A stretch of DNA of 7,420 nucleotides from Neisseriales bacterium (GTDB lineage Bacteria; Pseudomonadota; Gammaproteobacteria; Burkholderiales; UBA11063): the NCBI GenBank assembly GCA_008017145.1, contig SSGY01000079.1, forward strand, positions 1 to 7,420, read 5' to 3'. Below, one piece after another: positions 1-5,499 of this stretch (positions are counted from its first letter, which is position 1; every line of letters begins with the position of its first letter). Under the pieces are notes generated by a model. The model was given only the letters and a program-made list of their open reading frames with translations, had not been told where the DNA came from and searched no databases. A program made the position numbers and the translations under genes.

Positions 1-228
1 CTAAAACAACGAAGTAAGATTGAACCAACAATTGGGCTAATGAAGTCGAAATGTAGGATGGATTTGAATCGCTTAAAAGGCAGCATTGGTGATAAATTGA
101 ATGCTACTTTGGCAGCGATTGCCTATAACCTAAGGATGATCCTAAGGGTTATTTTTTACTTTATTATTTATTGCTTATTTTTGCAAAGTAACCAAAAAAA
201 TTGCCAGCTAGTGAAAACTAACTGGTAA
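1..228 (+). CDS. IS5-type transposase, C-terminal fragment
   Basis: An open frame runs into the window from the left edge in frame 1 and stops at 226-228. It starts LKQRSKIEPTIGLMKSKCRM and continues with LKGSIGD, NATLAAIAYNLRM. This matches the C-terminal part of IS5-family DDE transposases, where the Glu of the IEPxIGxxKS block (codon 22-24 here) is the third catalytic acid and the LKG..GD..NA.L.A..YN block follows it. The first in-window ATG, at 40, is internal to the protein, so it should not be taken as a start. The upstream portion lies outside the window, so truncation of the gene itself cannot be judged. The last 20 or so residues are rich in Phe, Tyr and Ile and less typical. A right terminal inverted repeat should follow the stop codon, but none could be confirmed without the left end. 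Confidence 0.85.
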   Translation, partial: LKQRSKIEPTIGLMKSKCRMDLNRLKGSIGDKLNATLAAIAYNLRMILRVIFYFIIYCLFLQSNQKNCQLVKTNW

Positions 229-536
229 TTATTGGGGGTTATTTAGCATCGACTACATAGAGACTTGAAGATTTATCAAATTCTAATAATTTCTTACTAT
301 AGAATAGCCAAACTCCTATCAATACACAAGTTTGGCTATAAACGAAGTATCTTCGAGAGCTGTTTGAATATGATAGCTCTGCATGATACGTAGTATCATC
401 CAAAAAATTTAGCTCAAATATTTTAAAAAATAGATTGAGAAAAATTAGTGGTTTTATTTTAGGTAATGTTGTGACTCAAGATATTGTCTCTTGATGCTCT
501 TAATTTTTGCAATTGTATTAGAAGGAAATATAGTTC
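229..536. other. AT-rich intergenic spacer after the transposase
   Basis: No credible coding frame is visible. The first part (229-300) probably contains the right end of the IS element, but its border is not identifiable. The middle holds the hairpin cluster described separately (304-439). A further small hairpin lies at 476-494 (TCAAGA, 7-nt loop, TCTTGA). The last bases carry the ribosome binding site of the next gene. No convincing sigma70 promoter was found for the lipoprotein gene; the best boxes are weak and sit too close to the Shine-Dalgarno. Confidence 0.6.
304..439. other. cluster of five consecutive hairpins
   Basis: Five stem-loops follow one another almost without gaps. The first is a perfect 11-bp stem, ATAGCCAAACT at 304-314 with AGTTTGGCTAT at 329-339. 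The second is CGAAG/CTTCG at 343-355. The third is AGAGCT/AGCTCT at 356-380. The fourth is ATGATAC-gta-GTATCAT at 383-399. The fifth is CTCAA/TTGAG at 413-439, with an inner TATTTT/AAAATA. None is followed by a clear T-tract on either strand, so they do not look like standard intrinsic terminators. They could belong to a structured RNA, the leader of the lipoprotein gene, or IS-flank debris. The density is seen in the sequence; the function is unknown. Confidence 0.45.
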
Positions 537-974
537 ATGAAAACAAAAATATCATTAAGTCTAATAAGTTCTTTATCAGTACTACTGTCTGCCTGTAATA
601 GTGGTGGCTCTAGTTCCCCTACTCCGCCAACTCCAACTCAATATGAATTTAGTGAGTTTAGTTTTACAAATTCATCATCGAACTGTTCAGGCGTGGATGT
701 ATTTGGCACTGCAGAATGTTCTGCAAATAATAGCACAGTAACATTTAATGTATCATATAGTAGCAATCCAGCCTCCTATTTAGTGATTCCAACGCAGGCT
801 ACGTTACCTCAAGGAATTACAATTTCAACTAGTGGTCTATGTTCTAGTAGCGCCGTTCCATCATATAGTTGTATTATTACGTTAACTGCGGAGAGTGCAA
901 ATATTGGTACTGTAGCTATTCCTTTGAATGGGTTATTAGGTCAGGAAAATTTTATAACTGTCAATTTTCAATAA
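537..974 (+). CDS. small secreted lipoprotein of unknown function
   Basis: A 145-residue protein with a lipoprotein signal peptide: Lys2 and Lys4, a hydrophobic stretch at about 5-17, and the lipobox LLSAC with the acylated cysteine at residue 20. Asn at +2 is compatible with Lol sorting to the outer membrane. A low-complexity Gly/Ser/Pro/Thr linker covers residues 21-34. The remaining 110 residues are Ser/Thr/Asn-rich with alternating beta-type segments, suggesting a small beta-sandwich. Four further cysteines (50, 61, 102, 112) form two close pairs that could make disulfides in the periplasm or at the surface. The start is supported by AGAAGGAA at 520-527, nine bases before the ATG. The gene stands alone, next to IS remnants. 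I recognise no named family, and the fold is inferred only from composition. Confidence 0.85.
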   Translation: MKTKISLSLISSLSVLLSACNSGGSSSPTPPTPTQYEFSEFSFTNSSSNCSGVDVFGTAECSANNSTVTFNVSYSSNPASYLVIPTQATLPQGITISTSGLCSSSAVPSYSCIITLTAESANIGTVAIPLNGLLGQENFITVNFQ

Positions 975-1085
975 ACTACGCGGGTGACGTGTCTACAATT
1001 ATGCAATAATCTGTGTCAAAAAATAGAGCCGTGATATGAATAAAGTCAATAAATCAGAGCATTGCTTTACAATAGCTAAGCTAAT

Positions 1086-1103
1086 AGACCTCTTGCACAA
1101 CCC
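1086..1103. mobile_element. possible solo IS5-type terminal repeat remnant
   Basis: The string AGACCTCTTGCACAACCC resembles the outer ends of IS5-family elements, many of which begin GAGACC-T-TTGCA. No partner in inverted orientation and no transposase frame follows it before the LicD gene at 1268, so at most it is a stranded end or decayed element. It shows that the spacer between the lipoprotein and LicD genes may have been rearranged by insertion sequences. The identification rests on remembered similarity of a short string and is weak. Confidence 0.3.
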
Positions 1104-1267
1104 TAAAGACTCTTAACCTTTAACCGTTTTACTTATAAGTTGCTTATAACTATGAAACCTCTGTATATTAATTTATTTCAGGTAAAAAATATTGTAAAAT
1201 ATAGATAAATTATATGATAATTGATCACTTTAAATATTAAGTAACAACTAATTAACAGGGAATTGAT

Positions 1268-2065
1268 GTGACAAATGTATTATTTGCGCAACAGGTTGAT
1301 GATTTTTTGCCAGAATATCAAAAACATTTATTTGAGATGTTAAACGATCTTGCTGAAATAATTAATGCTCATAATTTGATATGGTGGATTGATGGAGGTA
1401 CTCTACTCGGGCTAGTGCGCAGTGGTGGCTTTATTCCTTGGGACGATGATATGGATATTTCGCTACCTCGAAATGACTATATAAAGCTAATGGCGATCTT
1501 AAAAGAAAACAGACAATTTAATGAAAAATATAGTCTTCTTCATGATACAAGCACTCCAAAAACCCAACGAGTTACCAAATTATACTCGGAAAAGTACACG
1601 CTATTTGAAGATGCGGGAGACAGAAAATGCCTTATTCACAAGGCTTTTGTTGATATTTTTGCATATGATGTAACAAATGGGCATCCATTTACAAGATATT
1701 GTAAAAACAAAATGATACGAAACGCTGGGCGACTTAAAGGCCAGCCGAAAAAAGCAGATTTATTAACCTTACTTCTTCGTCAAAAAGATCGGATGGTACT
1801 TACACTCGCCACAATTGCGTATAAGTTAATAAACTTAATGACAAAACAAAATATCATTTATTTGACAATATGCAAATACAAAGCTATGCACAATATAGCT
1901 GATGTTTTACCAGTAAAGCCTATGCAATGGGACGATCTTGAAGTAATGGTTCCTAATAATTACACCCAATATTGTATTAATTTATTTGGAAATAACTATA
2001 TGAATTTACCACCCAAAGAAAAAAGAATATCACATGCACTTCTAATTTTAAGAAATATTAAATAA
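1268..2065 (+). CDS. LicD-family phosphotransferase
   Basis: A 265-residue cytosolic protein of the LicD family, a nucleotidyltransferase-fold group that transfers phosphocholine, or in relatives other phospho-alcohols or sugar phosphates, onto cell-surface glycans. The hallmark motif is intact: WWIDGGTLLG (39-48), Arg51, then FIPWDDDMDI (55-64) with the metal-binding Asp61 and Asp63, and FVDIF (127-131) with the likely third Asp129. The C-terminal block VPNNY (228-232) to LPPKEKRISH (247-256) is also typical. Length is normal for the family. The start is GTG, supported by AGGGAA at 1257-1262; an ATG two bases upstream (1266) is followed at once by TGA. No licA, licB or licC (choline kinase, transporter, cytidylyltransferase) and no glycosyltransferase is nearby, so the donor and acceptor are unknown. 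Its place between IS remnants and a MITE-like repeat suggests an accessory gene for surface glycan modification. Confidence 0.9.
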   Translation: MTNVLFAQQVDDFLPEYQKHLFEMLNDLAEIINAHNLIWWIDGGTLLGLVRSGGFIPWDDDMDISLPRNDYIKLMAILKENRQFNEKYSLLHDTSTPKTQRVTKLYSEKYTLFEDAGDRKCLIHKAFVDIFAYDVTNGHPFTRYCKNKMIRNAGRLKGQPKKADLLTLLLRQKDRMVLTLATIAYKLINLMTKQNIIYLTICKYKAMHNIADVLPVKPMQWDDLEVMVPNNYTQYCINLFGNNYMNLPPKEKRISHALLILRNIK

Positions 2066-2166
2066 CATAAGGCTATAAAGTTAGAAATAATCTTTATGAC
2101 TAAAATCACGCACCCTAAAGCCTATAATACAATGGCACGTTCATTCAAGCTATTGAATAATTAACA

Positions 2167-2254
2167 GATAAGATCTACTAAATAGTCGAGAAATATTGAG
2201 ATATTCTGTCTCAAACTCTCCCTGATAGTTCTCGGCTATTTCGTAGCTTTTATC
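2167..2254. repeat. 88-bp MITE-like inverted repeat with flanking AACA
   Basis: The 26 bases at 2167-2192 and the reverse complement of 2229-2254 agree at 22 of 26 positions, starting GATAA and ending TTATC. The innermost 13 pairs (AAATAGTCGAGAA with TTCTCGGCTATTT) are complete if one G-U pair is allowed. The 36-nt centre contains a nested hairpin, TTGAGA (2196-2201) with TCTCAA (2209-2214). The tetranucleotide AACA lies directly outside both ends (2163-2166 and 2255-2258), as expected for a target-site duplication. It has no coding capacity. It may be a miniature inverted-repeat element or, alternatively, a large structured 3' end for the LicD transcript. Confidence 0.5.
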
Positions 2255-2268
2255 AACAGGCTGTTGAT
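2252..2268. repeat. 17-bp palindrome beside the inverted repeat
   Basis: ATCAACAGGCTGTTGAT is a perfect palindrome of 8 pairs around a single central base. It overlaps the right end of the 88-bp repeat and touches the asnB terminator T-tract (minus strand). Such a compact palindrome may be the end of a mobile element, a protein-binding site, or an additional hairpin at the junction of the two convergent transcripts. Confidence 0.4.
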
Positions 2269-2269
2269 C

Positions 2270-2299
2270 AAAAAAAGACCTCCATAACAGGAAGTCTTT
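2270..2299 (-). terminator. intrinsic terminator of asnB
   Basis: Read on the minus strand, AAAGACTTCC, a six-base loop and GGAGGTCTTT form a stem (6 + 3 pairs with one mismatch), followed by a run of seven T (plus-strand A at 2270-2276). It begins about 27 bases after the asnB stop codon, the expected position. Confidence 0.8.
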
Positions 2300-2325
2300 A
2301 GTATATCATAATGCATCACAGCAAA

Positions 2326-3885
2326 TTACTCGCCACTTGCGCCATAATTAGGCAAATGACGAGCTGATGGATCATCTAGATCACAATTCGGCCATTCACG
2401 ATTTGGCAACCAGTAGCCACAAATCACATGATCTTGATTCGGGAACATTTCGTTAAATATTTCACGATACATCAGACCTTCTTTAGTTAACGGTGGGTTG
2501 TCTTTATATTTAGCCGCACCAGCTGCAAATTCAGCATCAGTATATTTAGCTTCAGCTAGTTCAATCAAACAATCAACCAAACCATGCCCTACTGCATCTG
2601 AGAATGCTGCTTTATCGCGGAATAAAATTTCAGCTGGCAGATAATCTGTACCATCAAAAGCCTTACGTAGTAGATATTTACCCATATTGTAAGTGTTAAG
2701 TTTTAATTCTGGTTCAATCTCCATTACATAAGTAACAAACTGTTTATCCGAAAATGGAACTCGTGCCTCAAGACTATTACCCGCGATACAACGATCAGCA
2801 CGCAATACATCATACATATATAGTTCTTTAATCCGTTTTTGCGATTCTTTTTGGAATTCAATCGCGCTTGGTGCGTAGTCAGTATATTTGTAACCAAATA
2901 ATTCATCACTAACTTCACCGCTTAATACCACGCGAATATCGCTATTTTCACGAATATATTTACACAATAGATACATCGGTGTACTTGCACGTACGGTAGT
3001 TACATCCCAGGTTTCAGTGTGCCAAATAATTGTGTGTAACACATTTTTGATATCTTCCTGAGTGAAAATCACTTCATGATGATCGGTACCAAGATAATCA
3101 GCAACTTGTTTCGCATACTTCAAATCAATCGGATTATAATCCAAACCAATTGCAAAAGTAGTAATTGGCTTAACGGTATGTTTTTGCGCAATTGCACATA
3201 CTAGACTTGAATCAAGACCACCACTTAATAAATAACCAACGGGTACATCAGCATCAAGACGTTTTACAACACTTGCCGTCAAAATATTACGAATATTAAC
3301 TAAAATCTTGTCCATGTCATATTGTTTACCACCTGGTAAGCGATATAATTCACAGAATGGTTTGATTCCTTCTCCATTGTAATAATGCCCAGGAGGAAAC
3401 GGATAAACTTTTTCACAAAATGCAATCAAATCTTTCATTTCAGAAGCAAAAGCAATTTGATTTTCGGCGGTATAACCATAAAATAATGGACGAATCCCCA
3501 TTGCATCACGTGCGGCAATAACTCGTTTATGGCGTTTATCATACGCAACAAAGGCAAATTCACCATCTAATATATTACATGCCTCAACTAAGCGGTGATT
3601 TTCCAATACCGGAATAATTGTTTCACAATCAGAGTGTGAAATATAAGCATAATCAGTATAAGTTTGCTTTAATTGCTTATAATTAAAAATTTCGCCATTA
3701 CATAACATCACCCAACGATCGTCTTCAAATGGCTGATCTCCGGCATGCGAAGTATCTACAATTGCCAAGCGGTGAAACATAAAAGTATAATCTTCAACTT
3801 GTTTAATTTTTGTAATATCCGGGCCACGATAGGCTATCTGACTCTCGGTACCATATTTGCTGGGTCTGACGCTAATTCCACACAT
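2326..3885 (-). CDS. asnB: asparagine synthetase, glutamine-hydrolysing (AsnB)
   Basis: Makes asparagine from aspartate, ATP and glutamine in the cytosol. The N-terminal class II amidotransferase domain has the catalytic Cys2 (after Met removal), RGPD (20-23), HRLAIVD (38-44) and CNGEIFN (62-68). The C-terminal synthetase domain has the PPi-loop SGGLDSS (221-227), TTVRASTPMYL (296-306), SGEVSDELFGY (322-332) and LEARVPF (372-378). At 519 residues it is shorter than E. coli AsnB (554). RGPD comes at residue 20 rather than about 31, so a helix-sized piece is missing after the first strand. The usual SGEGSDE..GGY motif has Val for Gly and lacks one Gly. The tail (GYWLPNREW, DDPSARHLPNY) recalls eukaryotic ASNS (YWMPKW, DPSARTL..Y) as I remember it. 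The start is supported by AAAGGAA (3896-3902). It is monocistronic, divergent from ychF. Confidence 0.95.
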   Translation of the reverse strand: MCGISVRPSKYGTESQIAYRGPDITKIKQVEDYTFMFHRLAIVDTSHAGDQPFEDDRWVMLCNGEIFNYKQLKQTYTDYAYISHSDCETIIPVLENHRLVEACNILDGEFAFVAYDKRHKRVIAARDAMGIRPLFYGYTAENQIAFASEMKDLIAFCEKVYPFPPGHYYNGEGIKPFCELYRLPGGKQYDMDKILVNIRNILTASVVKRLDADVPVGYLLSGGLDSSLVCAIAQKHTVKPITTFAIGLDYNPIDLKYAKQVADYLGTDHHEVIFTQEDIKNVLHTIIWHTETWDVTTVRASTPMYLLCKYIRENSDIRVVLSGEVSDELFGYKYTDYAPSAIEFQKESQKRIKELYMYDVLRADRCIAGNSLEARVPFSDKQFVTYVMEIEPELKLNTYNMGKYLLRKAFDGTDYLPAEILFRDKAAFSDAVGHGLVDCLIELAEAKYTDAEFAAGAAKYKDNPPLTKEGLMYREIFNEMFPNQDHVICGYWLPNREWPNCDLDDPSARHLPNYGASGE

Positions 3886-4027
3886 TGATCTATAATTCCT
3901 TTTCTAATTAATCGGCTGTTTTCTACCAGATTGAAATGCTAGAATTCCAATAACTTAAGGCAGATAACCGTATTTTCTCTACAGTGAATCTATGATTATA
4001 AAATATTTTCCCATAATTGTGTGAGTA

Positions 4028-4042
4028 ATTTTATGCTAAAAT
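4028..4042. promoter_or_regulatory. symmetric -10 element between asnB and ychF
   Basis: ATTTTA-TGC-TAAAAT is a perfect palindrome around three bases. On the plus strand TGC-TAAAAT (4034-4042) is an extended -10, giving a start near 4049 and a leader of about 32 bases for ychF. On the minus strand the same element reads GCA-TAAAAT (4036-4028) toward asnB. Neither side has a good -35 at standard spacing; TTGTGT at 4017-4022 is only 14 bases from the plus -10. A separate minus-strand TATAAT (4000-3995) is another candidate for asnB. ychF has a modest ribosome binding site, AAAGG at 4066-4070. Confidence 0.5.
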
Positions 4043-4080
4043 CATCATATATTTAAATAAAATTCAAAGGTTACAACTCT

Positions 4081-5172
4081 ATGTCATTAAAATGTGGAAT
4101 CGTCGGACTGCCAAACGTTGGTAAATCAACTCTTTTTAACGCCCTCACTAAAGCCGGAATCGCCGCGGAAAATTATCCATTTTGTACTATCGAACCCAAT
4201 GTCGGAATCGTTGAAGTTCCTGATGAGCGGATGGCAGAATTAGCCAAAATCGTTAATCCACAACGCATGCAACCTGCTATTGTTGAATTTGTTGATATTG
4301 CCGGATTAGTTGCTGGTGCATCTAAAGGTGAAGGACTGGGTAATCAATTTTTAGCCAATATCCGTGAAACTGATGCGATTGTCAATGTAGTACGCTGTTT
4401 TGAAGATACCAATGTAATTCACGTTGCTGGTAAAGTTGATCCGATTAGTGATATCGAAGTTATTACCATGGAACTAGCCCTAGCTGACATGACAACTGTA
4501 GAAAAAACCATCCAGCGTGAAGGTAAAAAAGCCAAATCAGGTGATAAAGATGCTCAGCAATTAATCGCAGTTCTAGAACGTTTACTGCCTCACCTTAATG
4601 AAGGTAAGCCAGCGCGAACTTTAGGCTTAGACAAAGATGATGTCGAATTAATCAAACCATTATGCTTATTGACGATTAAGCCAGCTATGTTTGTAGCAAA
4701 TGTTGCTGAAGATGGTTTTACCAATAACCCCTATTTAGATCGTTTGACTGAATATGCAGCTAGTCATGACGCGCCTATCGTAGCAATTTGTGCAGCAATC
4801 GAATCAGAGATCGCCGAATTAGAAGATGCTGACAAACTAGAATTTCTTCAAGATATGGGGATGGAAGAACCAGGATTGAATCGTTTGATTCGGGTTGGCT
4901 ATAAGCTTCTTGGCTTGCAAACTTATTTCACTGCCGGAGTTAAAGAAGTTCGCGCATGGACGGTAAATGTTGGCGCAACTGCTCCTCAGGCAGCAGGCGT
5001 AATTCACACCGACTTTGAAAAAGGTTTTATACGTGCAGAAGTAATTGCTTATAGTGACTTCATTCAATACAAAGGTGAGCAAGGTTCTAAAGAAGCTGGG
5101 AAAATGCGTCTGGAAGGTAAAGAATACATCGTTAAAGACGGAGATGTAATGCATTTTCGGTTTAACGTCTAG
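4081..5172 (+). CDS. ychF: redox-responsive ATPase YchF (OBG family)
   Basis: A 363-residue ribosome-associated P-loop NTPase of the Obg/YchF group, matching the family's length. The order is G1 loop GLPNVGKST (9-17), switch [11 protein letters not shown] (31-40), DIAGL (72-76) with [10 protein letters not shown] (82-91), and NVAE (207-210) in place of NKxD. That replacement explains the family's preference for ATP over GTP. Then comes a coiled-coil hairpin (about 130-190) and a C-terminal TGS domain (about 279-362). Cys35 and His114, the residues tied to oxidative-stress response and catalysis in E. coli YchF, are both present. In E. coli it associates with ribosomes and restrains the oxidative stress response. 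The sequence looks betaproteobacterial. pth, a frequent upstream partner, is absent here; the gene is monocistronic and ends at a strong terminator. Confidence 0.97.
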   Translation: MSLKCGIVGLPNVGKSTLFNALTKAGIAAENYPFCTIEPNVGIVEVPDERMAELAKIVNPQRMQPAIVEFVDIAGLVAGASKGEGLGNQFLANIRETDAIVNVVRCFEDTNVIHVAGKVDPISDIEVITMELALADMTTVEKTIQREGKKAKSGDKDAQQLIAVLERLLPHLNEGKPARTLGLDKDDVELIKPLCLLTIKPAMFVANVAEDGFTNNPYLDRLTEYAASHDAPIVAICAAIESEIAELEDADKLEFLQDMGMEEPGLNRLIRVGYKLLGLQTYFTAGVKEVRAWTVNVGATAPQAAGVIHTDFEKGFIRAEVIAYSDFIQYKGEQGSKEAGKMRLEGKEYIVKDGDVMHFRFNV

Positions 5173-5207
5173 TATACTCAATCACATTCAAAGTATCATT
5201 ATTAAAG

Positions 5208-5234
5208 ACCATGCAAAAAAAGCATGGTTTTTTT
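5208..5234 (+). terminator. intrinsic terminator of ychF
   Basis: ACCATGC (5208-5214), a loop of seven A, and GCATGGT (5222-5228) form a perfect 7-bp stem followed directly by T (5228-5234). It lies 36 bases after the ychF stop. The T-tract overlaps the putative -35 of the next promoter. Confidence 0.93.
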
Positions 5235-5262
5235 ACACAAACTCAAAACATAGTGCTAAAAT
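5232..5262 (+). promoter_or_regulatory. probable ssrS promoter
   Basis: An extended -10, TGCTAAAAT (5254-5262), lies 3 to 7 bases upstream of the inferred 5' end of 6S RNA. A TTTACA box (5232-5237, 5 of 6 matches to TTGACA) sits 19 bases upstream of the hexamer, a wide spacing that an extended -10 may tolerate. The same nine-base -10 occurs before ychF. The -35 falls inside the T-tract of the ychF terminator. Confidence 0.6.
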
Positions 5263-5264
5263 AC

Positions 5265-5447
5265 TCCTTGCCCCTGCGATGTTCGTGTAGGTAGTGCAAT
5301 ATTCTCGAACCAATGATGATCTTATATGGGTCGGCTTTCATACAGTGAGCGTGTATTATTTTTCGGAATGATCCCATAAGCTGTAAGCAAACCCAAAATC
5401 TTAACTAAGGTTCATCAGAATATTCTCTCATACGGCATAGGCGGGGA
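5265..5447 (+). ncRNA. ssrS: 6S RNA (ssrS)
   Basis: 6S RNA binds sigma70-RNA polymerase holoenzyme by mimicking an open promoter and damps transcription in stationary phase. The closing stem pairs 5' TCCTTGCC (5265-5272) with GGCGGGGA (5440-5447), then TGC (5275-5277) with the complementary bases near 5431-5438 after a small internal loop. A large bubble follows (about 5279-5298 against 5424-5430), holding GATGTTCGT as in proteobacterial 6S. The upper stem pairs ATATTCT (5299-5305) with AGAATAT (5417-5423) and GAACC (5307-5311) with GGTTC (5409-5413). TATGGG/CCCATA (5325-5330, 5373-5378) and an ATACA/TGTAT tip (5340-5356) lie above. The segment AACTAAGGTTCATCAG ... CTCATACGGC matches betaproteobacterial 6S as I remember it. 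Length is about 183 nt, and six T (5448-5453) follow the closing stem. By analogy the pRNA should start near the T of GCAAT (about 5300). Exact ends are inferred. Confidence 0.9.
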
Positions 5448-5499
5448 TTTTTTACACCTTCAGCAAATTAACCATATTTTTTACAATGTTTATTTATTC

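Noticed and set aside
40..228. independent 62-residue small protein starting at ATG 40
   Set aside because: The frame is open to the left edge and the upstream codons encode the conserved transposase IEPTIG block, so ATG 40 is internal.
1131..1140. ACTTATAAGT palindrome with a nearby repeat of CTTATAA
   Set aside because: It is short and AT-rich, with no promoter or gene geometry to give it a role.
1152..1208. short ATG frame of 18 codons before the LicD gene
   Set aside because: It has no ribosome binding site and is not similar to a transposase N-terminus, so it is probably chance.
2123..2128. TATAAT downstream of the LicD gene
   Set aside because: There is no -35 box and no plus-strand gene follows; the next gene is convergent.
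2143..2158. ATTCAA-gcta-TTGAAT hairpin as LicD terminator
   Set aside because: The stem is weak and AT-only apart from one pair, and it lacks a T-tract.
2724..2918. 64-codon minus-strand open frame
   Set aside because: It is contained in asnB in another frame and has no motif.
4837..5181. 114-codon minus-strand open frame
   Set aside because: It lies within the conserved 3' part of ychF on the opposite strand and shows no recognisable family.
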